In this document: piece after piece, positions 1-6,395 of the stretch
How positions within the stretch are numbered: the stretch's first letter is position 1
How the letters are laid out: each line of letters starts with the position of its first letter
Assembly: GCA_023396665.1 (NCBI GenBank)
Contig: JAEWVL010000147.1
Coordinates: 1 to 7,547, forward strand
Origin: Spirochaetota bacterium
GTDB lineage: Bacteria; Spirochaetota; UBA4802; JAFGJZ01
Reading direction: 5' to 3'
DNA length: 7,547 nucleotides
The notes under the pieces: generated by a model
Told to the model about the DNA's origin: nothing
What the model saw: only the letters and a program-made list of their open reading frames with translations
Databases searched by the model: none
Translations under genes and position numbers: made by a program

Positions 1-401
1 GCGCATCCTCTGTAAGCGTTCAGGGAATACATGTTTTTCTGAATGAAGATAAATATGCCGGGGTTTGTCTTTCGAATATACTCGTTCGAGCAACAGATAT
101 CCTCATTACAGAACCGGATGCCCTCTCCTTTTTTCCGGTGCCGAAGATTTTTCTGCGGGCAGAAAGCGAGATTGCGAAATCAAATGCCGAGTATTCCATG
201 CATGTCGGTGATGGCATGACAGCTCATTCGTTTCCGGCTCTTTCCCGACTTCTGCAGTTGCTCATAAGCGATCCTTCACTGATCGAGCATTATTGCAATG
301 CGATAGTAAGTAATGAGAAGGCCGGACTCTATGACGGTGCCTATCACGTTCTTGAGAGTGCACTCAGAAAAAAAATCGGCCGCGTGATGTACCCGGAATA
401 A
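1..401 (+). CDS. C-terminal part of an unnamed protein, possibly GT-B glycosyltransferase-like
   Basis: The reading frame is open from position 3 and ends with TAA at 399-401, so 132 C-terminal residues are present and the start lies to the left of the window. A GTG at 138 could be mistaken for the start, but the frame is open and protein-like well before it. The fragment is soluble-looking, with no membrane segment. It has a hydrophobic stretch ending in DILITEP, then an FFPVPK segment, a GDGM segment and a helical tail. The DILITEP part vaguely recalls the donor-site region of MurG-like GT-B enzymes (a D-[IVL]-[IVL]-T-[KE]-P pattern). This is a weak resemblance and I do not assign a function. 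The next gene starts 10 bp after the stop on the same strand, so the two are probably co-transcribed. Confidence 0.75.
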   Translation, partial: ASSVSVQGIHVFLNEDKYAGVCLSNILVRATDILITEPDALSFFPVPKIFLRAESEIAKSNAEYSMHVGDGMTAHSFPALSRLLQLLISDPSLIEHYCNAIVSNEKAGLYDGAYHVLESALRKKIGRVMYPE

Positions 402-411
402 AAATATCCCG

Positions 412-1392
412 ATGAAGAAACACACAGATCCGCATCTGCCGGAGGTGCTTGTTTCGTACAGGCGCGGGCTGGTTTCTGCCGATTCGGTGATCGTGCCGCT
501 TTATGTGCGCCCCGAATCGAACATGGTTAATTATCAATCGATAATCGTTCGTTGTATGGGTGACTTCGGTAAGGTTCTTTTTCTGGCCAAATATCCCGGG
601 GCGGCCATAAACGAACGAATTCTCAAGAATCACTATCATATCCATTATGCTTTCGCGAAAGATCCGCTAACTCTGATGAACCGGTATCCCCAATTCATCA
701 CTGCTTTCGAACGCAAGTTCGGTGTTCCCTTTAACGATGCACCTCTGTACGGATCATTTGAGCTGATTGAGAAGGGGATTCTGTCAGGAATTGATGCGGC
801 GGCCCTGTTTCATCGTCATGTCGATGAATGCGATTTTCTCGAGTATCTGGGACAAACAATCAAGCATATTGACGGGGTGTTTGTCGTCAATTATGACATG
901 CCAGCGATCGATGTTAACTATTCGGATACGACCGATATTCTTGTCATGGTGATTCTACTTGATGAGAGTGCTTCGATTGCAAAATTGAACTATGCCCTCT
1001 ATGAGAATTTCAAGAATAGTGACGAATCTTTGCTGCTTGATGAACATCTTATCCGGGATTCCCGGTGGTTTAATCGTGTTCGCCGGACCTATCATCTTTC
1101 CCGAAATTGTATTGAAGCAATGTTCGATCTTACCGATTTCGCACTTTTTGAAGATTATTCACCGATAAGCTATTTTGATACACCTCTTGGAATGCGCTTA
1201 AACAATTCAGGAAAATATACAAACGAATATCTGATGGAAAGACTTGACGCCCTTCGCTTATGGCCTCTTGTATACGCGGGTGATGGCGGTGAGTTGATCA
1301 ATCTTCGTACGGTAGCCAATATTGGCAGTGCCTCGGGCAGCACCGATCTGTCTCCCGACCTTTGCTCGTTGATAATGGAACGGGTATTGTAG
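412..1392 (+). CDS. Unnamed 326-residue protein, co-directional with the gene before it
   Basis: I do not recognise this gene. It encodes 326 residues with no signal peptide and no convincing transmembrane helix, so it is probably cytoplasmic. Visible stretches are an N-terminal beta-rich part (about 10-60), a mixed middle with a FVVNYDMPAID segment near 160-170 followed by a hydrophobic DILVMVILLDE strand, and a C-terminal alpha-beta part with LWPLVYAGDGG near residue 290. No catalytic motif of a named family is evident. The ATG at 412 follows the upstream stop by 10 bp but has no clear Shine-Dalgarno sequence, the nearest purine run (GGAA, 394-397) being 14 bp away. Translational coupling to the upstream gene would explain this. 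The short gap suggests that the two proteins act in the same process. The coding call is firm because the frame is long and continuous and the opposing frames are fragmented. Confidence 0.85.
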   Translation: MKKHTDPHLPEVLVSYRRGLVSADSVIVPLYVRPESNMVNYQSIIVRCMGDFGKVLFLAKYPGAAINERILKNHYHIHYAFAKDPLTLMNRYPQFITAFERKFGVPFNDAPLYGSFELIEKGILSGIDAAALFHRHVDECDFLEYLGQTIKHIDGVFVVNYDMPAIDVNYSDTTDILVMVILLDESASIAKLNYALYENFKNSDESLLLDEHLIRDSRWFNRVRRTYHLSRNCIEAMFDLTDFALFEDYSPISYFDTPLGMRLNNSGKYTNEYLMERLDALRLWPLVYAGDGGELINLRTVANIGSASGSTDLSPDLCSLIMERVL

Positions 1393-1436
1393 CGTACTAG
1401 CTTCGTTTCCCAACAAGCCTCACGTAATAAGGGGAA

Positions 1437-1452
1437 GACAGGTGTTCCTGTC
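1437..1452 (+). other. Small hairpin in the pta leader region
   Basis: GACAGG (1437-1442) and CCTGTC (1447-1452) form a perfect 6-bp stem around a TGTT loop. No T-run follows, so it is not a convincing terminator. It lies 38 bp before the pta start, in the 98-bp gap after the unnamed gene. It could shape the pta leader or protect processed mRNA, or be chance. Confidence 0.3.
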
Positions 1453-1478
1453 ATACGATACGGAGGCGATAAAATAAC

Positions 1479-1483
1479 AGGAG
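1479..1483 (+). promoter_or_regulatory. Ribosome binding site of pta
   Basis: AGGAG is followed by 7 nt and then ATG at 1491. This spacing selects 1491 over the second in-frame ATG at 1500. An out-of-frame ATG at 1486 lies too close to be served by the same site. Confidence 0.8.
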
Positions 1484-1490
1484 TAATGCC

Positions 1491-2498
1491 ATGAATATCA
1501 TGGAAAGTTTCAAGGAGCGCGCGCGTTCCTATCACAAAACGATTGTTTTGGCAGAGGGACTTGATCCCAGAACCGTTAAAGCCGCGTCGATTCTGACAAA
1601 GGAAAATATAGCCGATATTGTTCTCGTCGGAGATGCGGATAAGATCTCGAAGACAGCTGTCGCAGAGGGTGCGGATATATCGAAGGTGAGAATCGCCGAT
1701 CCTTCAGATAAGGCCAAGTTCGAGGAGTATGTGGCAAAGCTCGTCGAATTGCGCAAAGATAAGGGTATGGATAGCGATAAAGCGGCTAAATTGCTGACCG
1801 ATCCCCTGTATTACGGTGTAATGATGGTAAAAAATGCCGAGGCTGACGGAATGGTGGCGGGTGCTATTAACGCAACGGCAAATGTGCTTCGCCCCTCGTT
1901 GCAGATAATCAAGACTGCTCCCGGAACCAAGCTTGTGAGTGCATTCTTTGTCATGGTTGTTCCCGATTGTACAATGGGGCATCAGGGAGCCTTCATCTTC
2001 GCCGATTCCGGTATGGTGCAGAATCCCAGCGCCGAAGAACTCGCACATATAGCGGTAAATTCAGCACTTTCCTTCCGTCTGCTTTTCGGAGCAGAGCCCG
2101 TTGTCGGAATGCTTTCCCATTCAACGAAGAGCTCAGCTGCTCACGCCGATGTCGATAAGGTTGTCGAAGCGACAAAAATTGCTCAATCGCTTGCGCCTGA
2201 GCTTGCGCTTGATGGTGAATTTCAGCTCGATGCGGCTATCGTTGAGTCTGTCGGCCAATCGAAGGCCCCGGGCAGCAAAGTTGCCGGCAAGTGTAATGTT
2301 CTTGTTTTTCCCGACCTTGATGCAGGAAACATCGGCTACAAACTGGTGCAGCGACTTGCCAAGGCCGAAGCCTATGGGCCGGTCACGCAGGGACTTGCAC
2401 ATCCGGTTAACGATCTTTCACGCGGCTGCATAGCCGAGGATATCGTTGGCGTTGCGGCCATCACCGCAATTCAGGCTTCAGTGGTTTCAGGGAAATAA
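1491..2498 (+). CDS. pta: Phosphate acetyltransferase (phosphotransacetylase)
   Basis: This cytoplasmic enzyme interconverts acetyl-CoA plus phosphate with acetyl phosphate plus CoA. With acetate kinase (not in this window) it makes ATP during acetate formation, or activates acetate. The product has 335 residues, the size of the short, single-domain Pta class, and lacks the N-terminal DRTGG regulatory part of the long enterobacterial form. Visible family features are the N-terminal IVLAEGLDPRTVKAA block, the ADGMVAGA segment, the SHSTKSS-type motif near residue 205, and the C-terminal NDLSRGC..ED motif. Ser310, Arg311 and Asp317 match catalytic or CoA-site residues S309, R310 and D316 of the Methanosarcina thermophila enzyme, and Arg288 matches R287. 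The gene follows an unnamed gene by 98 bp and is closed by hairpins downstream. A separate promoter is likely but no strong one is visible. Confidence 0.97.
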   Translation: MNIMESFKERARSYHKTIVLAEGLDPRTVKAASILTKENIADIVLVGDADKISKTAVAEGADISKVRIADPSDKAKFEEYVAKLVELRKDKGMDSDKAAKLLTDPLYYGVMMVKNAEADGMVAGAINATANVLRPSLQIIKTAPGTKLVSAFFVMVVPDCTMGHQGAFIFADSGMVQNPSAEELAHIAVNSALSFRLLFGAEPVVGMLSHSTKSSAAHADVDKVVEATKIAQSLAPELALDGEFQLDAAIVESVGQSKAPGSKVAGKCNVLVFPDLDAGNIGYKLVQRLAKAEAYGPVTQGLAHPVNDLSRGCIAEDIVGVAAITAIQASVVSGK

Positions 2499-2513
2499 TC
2501 GGGGCATTCGCAA

Positions 2514-2547
2514 TGCTTCGTTATCGTGTTTGTGTGAGAACGAAGCA
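2514..2547 (+). terminator. Possible first terminator or 3' hairpin of pta
   Basis: TGCTTCGTT (2514-2522) and AACGAAGCA (2539-2547) form a perfect 9-bp stem with a 16-nt loop, starting 16 bp after the pta stop and followed by a short T-rich GTATTTTA. The left arm also overlaps a smaller 5-bp hairpin (GCATT 2504-2508, AATGC 2512-2516), so the two cannot form together. The long loop and poor T-run make this a weak terminator at best. Confidence 0.4.
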
Positions 2548-2592
2548 GTATTTTATGTACAGGTGTCTCGAAGCGGCATTATAATAGACAAC

Positions 2593-2627
2593 AAATAAAA
2601 AAGTTCCCATGCGGAACTTTTTTATTT
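2593..2627. terminator. Strong bidirectional intrinsic terminator between pta and the arsR-type gene
   Basis: A perfect 15-bp inverted repeat surrounds the five-base loop CATGC. The core GTTCC/GGAAC is flanked by A-run and T-run, so the stem is followed by a T-run when read in either direction. On the plus strand it ends pta transcription. The last two bases of its 3' arm are also the first two bases of the TTGACA element of the next promoter. Confidence 0.9.
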
Positions 2628-2653
2628 GACAAAATTAGAAATATTTCTAACGT
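2626..2653 (+). promoter_or_regulatory. Promoter of the arsR-type regulator operon
   Basis: A consensus -35 TTGACA lies at 2626-2631. With a 16-bp spacer, the best-placed -10 is TAACGT (2648-2653), which keeps the key T1, A2 and T6 positions. Transcription would then start around 2660, at or beside the ATG at 2661, giving a leaderless mRNA. A better -10-like TATAAA at 2654-2659 sits 22 bp from the -35, which is too far, and would start transcription inside the gene. The spacer is filled by the palindrome at 2635-2650. Confidence 0.65.
2635..2650. promoter_or_regulatory. Perfect 16-bp palindrome, putative operator box 1
   Basis: TTAGAAATATTTCTAA equals its own reverse complement over all 16 bases. 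It lies between the -35 and the -10 of the regulator promoter. A dimeric winged-helix repressor bound here would block RNA polymerase, and the adjacent arsR-type gene is the obvious candidate. Confidence 0.75.
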
Positions 2654-2668
2654 TATAAATATGTCTAA
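2653..2668. promoter_or_regulatory. Second, near-identical copy of the palindrome, putative operator box 2
   Basis: TTATAAATATGTCTAA matches box 1 at 14 of 16 positions and begins 18 bp after it, with only CG between the boxes. It covers the likely transcription start and the start codon at 2661-2663. Both boxes together form a 34-bp quasi-palindrome centred on the CG, with 15 of 17 base pairs matching across the dyad. Cooperative binding of two dimers is the simplest reading. Confidence 0.65.
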
Positions 2669-3236
2669 ATATAATAACGAAACAATCAAAACCCTTAGGG
2701 ATTCAGAAAGTATCAAGGCCTATGTGCATCCGCTCAGACAGACTATCCTCAAATATCTGTCTGAAAAGAATATGACAGTATCCGAGGTCGCACAGCTACT
2801 GGGGGTTCATCCTGCAAATATCACACATCATTTCAGAATTCTTGAGAAATGCAAACTGATAGTACTCGCCGAAAAACGCGATAGCGGGAGAAATATCGAA
2901 AAACTTTACCGCCCGACAGCCAAAACCTTTATTGTGAATACCGAAGCAATGCCTATTAAAAACAAACGGGTCATGGCTCTTGCTATGTTGAGAGATGATC
3001 TTGACCGTGCCATTGTGAGGACGAATTCGGACACTTCGTCAGAGGTTCTTGCGTTTCTTGAAACACTTTGTATCGGTCCGAATGATTTTGAGTGGTTTAA
3101 AGTGCGTATCCGGCAGCTTAAAGAGGAGCTTGCACTTCGCAATGCGGGAGCTGCCGGGAATTATACTGTCAATATTAGTTTGTATAAAAGTGAGGGTAGC
3201 GGTGTTGAAGATGCGAATCAGATTAGTATCGAATAG
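2661..3236 (+). CDS. ArsR-type winged helix-turn-helix transcriptional regulator
   Basis: This is a 191-residue cytoplasmic DNA-binding protein. Residues about 12-36 form the first helices (IKAYVHPLRQTILKYL). Residues 39-63 carry the helix-turn-helix (TVSEVAQLLGVHPANITHHF), with the recognition helix near 50-63, and residues 68-86 form the beta wing. This matches the HTH_20/ArsR fold. The ELCV[CG]DL metal site of classical ArsR proteins is absent, so metal sensing is not indicated; only Cys64 and Cys137 are present. The C-terminal half (about 100-191) has helices and a YTVNISLYK strand, as in one-component ArsR-like regulators with an extra domain of unknown ligand. The ATG at 2661 has no Shine-Dalgarno sequence, which fits a leaderless transcript. 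No later start keeps the fold whole. Its 3' end overlaps the protease gene, so the two are co-transcribed. The operator boxes suggest autoregulation, probably repression. Confidence 0.93.
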   Translation: MSKYNNETIKTLRDSESIKAYVHPLRQTILKYLSEKNMTVSEVAQLLGVHPANITHHFRILEKCKLIVLAEKRDSGRNIEKLYRPTAKTFIVNTEAMPIKNKRVMALAMLRDDLDRAIVRTNSDTSSEVLAFLETLCIGPNDFEWFKVRIRQLKEELALRNAGAAGNYTVNISLYKSEGSGVEDANQISIE

Positions 3237-4584
3237 AGTATTGCTCTGTGTCGGGGTTCTGACGATTTGTTTTCTAATGTCTTCTGTTGTTTTGTTCTCA
3301 AAAGAGGTGAATATGAATAAGGATATCAAGACAATTCGTACTCAGGCTGCAGCTCATTTTCTGGAAGGTGATTTTGAGCGCTCTCAAGCATTATATCAAC
3401 AGTTGTTACAGCTTTCGCCGGATGATCCCCTTGTGAGTGAAAGAATGGGAACGCTTGCACTGTACCACAACCGTGTTGATGAGGCGATTGACTGGTATGA
3501 GAAGTCGCTTTCTCAGACACCCTGGTATGACAGGGTATGGCCTTTCAGTGCGTCGCTTCATTACCGGCTCGCTCTTGCGCATTACAGAAAGAACAGTTTT
3601 CATGATGCCGCATTGCATTTTGAAAAGGCTGCCGGTCCTTTCGGCTGTATCGCGGAACTCGATGCATTTCACAAAAACATGAAGCAATTTGAGAAACTGA
3701 CGCCATATCGCACCGAAGGTCCCCGGATATGCCGAATAGAATTTGACAGAATCGATCCGCTGCCGGTTTTACGGCTGTCGGTGAACGGTTCAGAACCTGA
3801 ATACTTTATTGTTGATACCGGCGGCTGTGAAATCATAGTCGATCATGAATTTGCAATGCACTGTAATATAGAATTAGCCGGATCCTTCAATGCCGGTTAT
3901 GCAGGTAATAAAAAAGGAAAGACTCATGTAGGAAAGGCCGACCGGGTGAGTATCGGCGATTTCATCGTGCATGATGTTCCTGTATGGACGCTGGATGTAT
4001 CCTCAATTTCAAAATTGTTCGATGGACTTCCGATCCGGGGGATAGTCGGCACGAGATTTCTACTGCAGTACATAAGCACAATTGATTATCGAAACGGGGC
4101 TCTGATTCTTCGTCAAAAGAACGATCAAAACTATGATGAGTTCAGACGGGAGATTGCGAAAAATTCCAATAAGCGTATCCCCATGTATTTATGCGACACC
4201 CATTATATGCTTGCCAGAGGAAAGATCAACAATCTTACACCGATGCTCTTTTTTGTGGATACGGGCCTGGCGGCGAAGGGATTTACCGCCACTGAGAATC
4301 TGCTCAATCGTGCGGGTATCACGCCGGACTGGAGTACTGCGCAGAACGGATACGGCGGTGGTGGTAAAATAGAGTCTGTTGATTTCACTGTCGATTATCT
4401 TTCGCTCGGCAGTGCTGAAAATCTTATCGAAAAGTGCAATGTCAGCGGATGCGCCATCAGGAATGATGTATCAGTGTTCGGTACGGTGCTCGGGTTCAGG
4501 CTTGAAGCTCTCGTATCCCACACATTTTTTAAAGATCAAAGAATAAGTTTTGATTACGATGCGATGGAAATGATTGTCGAATAA
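3211..4584 (+). CDS. Exported TPR protein with two retropepsin-like aspartic protease lobes
   Basis: The product has 457 residues. Residues 1-30 have basic residues followed by a hydrophobic stretch (VLLCVGVLTICFLMSS), a signal peptide or N-terminal anchor. Residues about 40-144 hold three TPR-like helix pairs. Two lobes of the Asp_protease_2/retropepsin type follow. Lobe 1 (about 171-301) has YFIVDTGG with Asp202, a glycine-rich flap-like part near 228-237 and IRGIVGTRFL near 275-284. Lobe 2 (about 321-457) has FFVDTGLA with Asp350, an NGYGGGG flap-like part at 379-385 and GTVLGF near 424-429. One chain thus carries both aspartates of an active site, as in pepsin. It probably cleaves a peptide outside the cytoplasm; the substrate is unknown. 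The gene overlaps the regulator by 26 bp. GTG 3202 and TTG 3205 are alternative starts (GAGGG at 3192-3196), and ATG 3313 would remove the signal peptide. The frame is open back to 3049, but that stretch lies inside the regulator gene and is rejected. Confidence 0.88.
   Translation: MRIRLVSNRVLLCVGVLTICFLMSSVVLFSKEVNMNKDIKTIRTQAAAHFLEGDFERSQALYQQLLQLSPDDPLVSERMGTLALYHNRVDEAIDWYEKSLSQTPWYDRVWPFSASLHYRLALAHYRKNSFHDAALHFEKAAGPFGCIAELDAFHKNMKQFEKLTPYRTEGPRICRIEFDRIDPLPVLRLSVNGSEPEYFIVDTGGCEIIVDHEFAMHCNIELAGSFNAGYAGNKKGKTHVGKADRVSIGDFIVHDVPVWTLDVSSISKLFDGLPIRGIVGTRFLLQYISTIDYRNGALILRQKNDQNYDEFRREIAKNSNKRIPMYLCDTHYMLARGKINNLTPMLFFVDTGLAAKGFTATENLLNRAGITPDWSTAQNGYGGGGKIESVDFTVDYLSLGSAENLIEKCNVSGCAIRNDVSVFGTVLGFRLEALVSHTFFKDQRISFDYDAMEMIVE
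3304..3315 (+). promoter_or_regulatory. Well-placed internal Shine-Dalgarno and ATG in the protease gene
   Basis: GAGG at 3304-3307 is followed by 5 nt and then an in-frame ATG at 3313, residue 35 of the long form. This is a better initiation signal than the one at 3211. Its use would give a protein without the hydrophobic N-terminus. It may be chance, because a signal peptide of good shape lies upstream in the same frame. Confidence 0.35.
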
Positions 4585-4592
4585 ATTACTGC

Positions 4593-4633
4593 AGTGCCGC
4601 GATAACAATTTAGTACAGCTGCGCGGCGCTTTT
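4593..4633 (+). terminator. Intrinsic terminator of the regulator-protease operon
   Basis: A 9-bp GC-rich stem (4593-4601 with 4622-4630, one T-G pair) has a 20-nt loop and is followed by a short run of four T (4630-4633). It begins 8 bp after the protease stop. The T-run overlaps the stop codon of the convergent MCP gene at 4632-4634. Read from the MCP side, the same hairpin has no T-run after it, so its use there is doubtful. Confidence 0.65.
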
Positions 4634-6389
4634 ATTCATGCTTCTCTATCTGATTGTTCATCTGATCGAGCTGAAGGGTGAGATCGCTGAAAGATTCTTC
4701 AATACTCTGAATGCCAAGAGCGTTTTCCTGTGCAAGTTCGTTGATGATGCCTACCGTCTGCATTATTTCGGCGATAGAAGATTTATGTTCGCTCATCGTT
4801 AACGCAATCTGCTCTGAATGATGACGAACTTCAATAGCGGATTTACCGGCGGTTATGTTATCTTCCAGTTGCTGTGTTATTTTACCTGGTATCGTGCCCG
4901 TTTTTTCGATGACTCTGGATATGGTATTGATTATGGAGCTGAAGGTGATCATGGCTCTAGAAACGTTTTCTGTACCCTGCTGTATCTCCTTTTCATTCGT
5001 TTGAATCAGCGAGTTGATGTTTTGTATGCTTGATGCGGTTTGCTCGGCCAGTTTTGAAACTTCGTCGGCAACCACAGCGAATCCTTTTCCCGATTCACCT
5101 GCGCGCGCCGCCTCTATTGACGCATTAAGCGAAAGAAGATTGATCTGATCCGAAATATCATTGATAATTTTCACGATGCCGGTGATTTCACCAGAACTCA
5201 GTTTTATTTTATCTATACTGCGTTTCATTGTGACCAGCGCGCTTTCACCCGTTTGGGCCGATTGCGAGACATCGTTTATCAGGGCAAGTGTGGTTTGCAT
5301 GTCTTCATTGAGTGAGCCCATGTTTTTTGATAAACTCACGAGTATCGCCGAAAGCGATTCAAGGCTGTTCGTCTGAATTTTTGTTCCTTCGCTCGTCTGA
5401 TCTATACCTGCATTAATCTGCTCGATGGTGGCACTGACCTCTTCGGTTGAAGAGGCCTGGTTCTGAGAGTTTTCCCTGAAGCGGGAAATGGTCTGTAAAA
5501 TGACATGCGCGTTTGCCATGATTTGTGAAGTGCTTCTTTTTAGCACCTCCTTGATGAACACGTTTTGAGCTTTGTTGCGTTCTGATTCAACGCGAATCCG
5601 TTCTTCTGCCCTGGCCACGCGGCTGGAAATATCGATAAAATGCTGAATTTGTGAAGCCATTGTCAGAACTATCAGCGCTGTTATTCCCAATACAAAACGC
5701 GAATATTCGCCGGGGGGCAACAGGTCGAATCTCGCCATGCCGTACGAGTCCATCATGTCAGAGATCGCTCCGTCGACCGCCAGCAGAAGACCGATAAAGG
5801 GTATCAAAAGATACTGCAGTCGCCGTGTTCGCAGCATTTCGAAGATGAAGGCGATGATGCTGTAGATCATCAGCATGCCCAGTACGCCGTCGCGCAGAAG
5901 GTACAGCGGGCCGAGACTCGCTCTGCCGTGGCAGGACTGTTTTTTCATCCAGATCGCAGCATCGGGGCTGGCGATATCTACAAATGATGCGGGATTGACG
6001 AATGCGGCGAAAAAAATGAAAATCGCAAGGACCATAGCCGGATACACGAGAAGGTGGTTGATGCGTTTCCAGTGTCGATTGAGTTCCAGCAGGTTTTCAA
6101 GCCACAAGGGTATGGCAACGAGAAACAGAACCGGTCCGAGTTGCTCGACACGATGAAAATGCCGGGAGAGGGAAGGGTTCAGTCGCCAGCCCCCTATGAC
6201 GACAACGAATGACTGGCCGATCATGAAAACAAGTCCACCCAGTGCCATGAGAAGTACCGCGAAATATATCTTCTGGCGGGTACGTATAAACAGGTAGCAG
6301 AATAACACAAGGCCGATGAAAAGGACACCGGCCGAGAAGATGGGAAGCATGAGCTCCATATAATGCATCGGAATTGCGAAAACGGACAT
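4632..6389 (-). CDS. Methyl-accepting chemotaxis-type transducer with a seven-helix membrane domain
   Basis: This is a 585-residue inner-membrane signal transducer. The N-terminal 250 residues contain seven hydrophobic segments, roughly at 16-36, 42-66, 84-103, 112-132, 163-184, 193-210 and 231-247. The predicted topology is N-terminus out and C-terminus in, as in 7TM sensor domains of some bacterial kinases. There is no large periplasmic ligand-binding domain and no recognisable HAMP domain. A coiled coil from about 255 leads into the MCP signalling hairpin. Its tip is clear: INDISDQINLLSLNASIEAA then ARAGESGKGFAVVADEV (about 409-444), the CheA/CheW contact region. The arms on each side of the tip are both about 155 residues, suiting the longer MCP classes. 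There is no C-terminal NWETF-type CheR tether. The frame is open to 6485, but the start at 6389 is chosen because TTGAGG (6401-6396) lies 6 nt upstream of its ATG. No che gene is adjacent. The signal sensed is unknown. Confidence 0.94.
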   Translation of the reverse strand: MSVFAIPMHYMELMLPIFSAGVLFIGLVLFCYLFIRTRQKIYFAVLLMALGGLVFMIGQSFVVVIGGWRLNPSLSRHFHRVEQLGPVLFLVAIPLWLENLLELNRHWKRINHLLVYPAMVLAIFIFFAAFVNPASFVDIASPDAAIWMKKQSCHGRASLGPLYLLRDGVLGMLMIYSIIAFIFEMLRTRRLQYLLIPFIGLLLAVDGAISDMMDSYGMARFDLLPPGEYSRFVLGITALIVLTMASQIQHFIDISSRVARAEERIRVESERNKAQNVFIKEVLKRSTSQIMANAHVILQTISRFRENSQNQASSTEEVSATIEQINAGIDQTSEGTKIQTNSLESLSAILVSLSKNMGSLNEDMQTTLALINDVSQSAQTGESALVTMKRSIDKIKLSSGEITGIVKIINDISDQINLLSLNASIEAARAGESGKGFAVVADEVSKLAEQTASSIQNINSLIQTNEKEIQQGTENVSRAMITFSSIINTISRVIEKTGTIPGKITQQLEDNITAGKSAIEVRHHSEQIALTMSEHKSSIAEIMQTVGIINELAQENALGIQSIEESFSDLTLQLDQMNNQIEKHE

Positions 6390-6395
6390 GATATA

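Noticed and set aside
364..645. Minus-strand 93-codon open frame
   Set aside because: It is antisense to the unnamed gene at 412-1392 and straddles the gap. It has no ribosome binding site and no family features.
1408..1430. Weak promoter-like match before pta (TTCGTT, 17 bp, TAATAA)
   Set aside because: The -35 is poor and the -10 is off-consensus. It may be real but cannot be supported from sequence alone.
1704..2048. Minus-strand 114-codon open frame
   Set aside because: It is a shadow of pta, which is certain in the opposite strand.
1400..2522. The octamer GCTTCGTT occurs on both sides of pta (1400-1407 and 2515-2522)
   Set aside because: Eight bases repeated once with different flanks is weak. 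There is no sign of a duplicated target site or mobile element.
3049..3210. N-terminal extension of the protease frame by 54 codons
   Set aside because: It lies wholly inside the regulator gene in another frame. The signal-peptide-like N-terminus begins at 3211, and nothing protein-like is seen before it.
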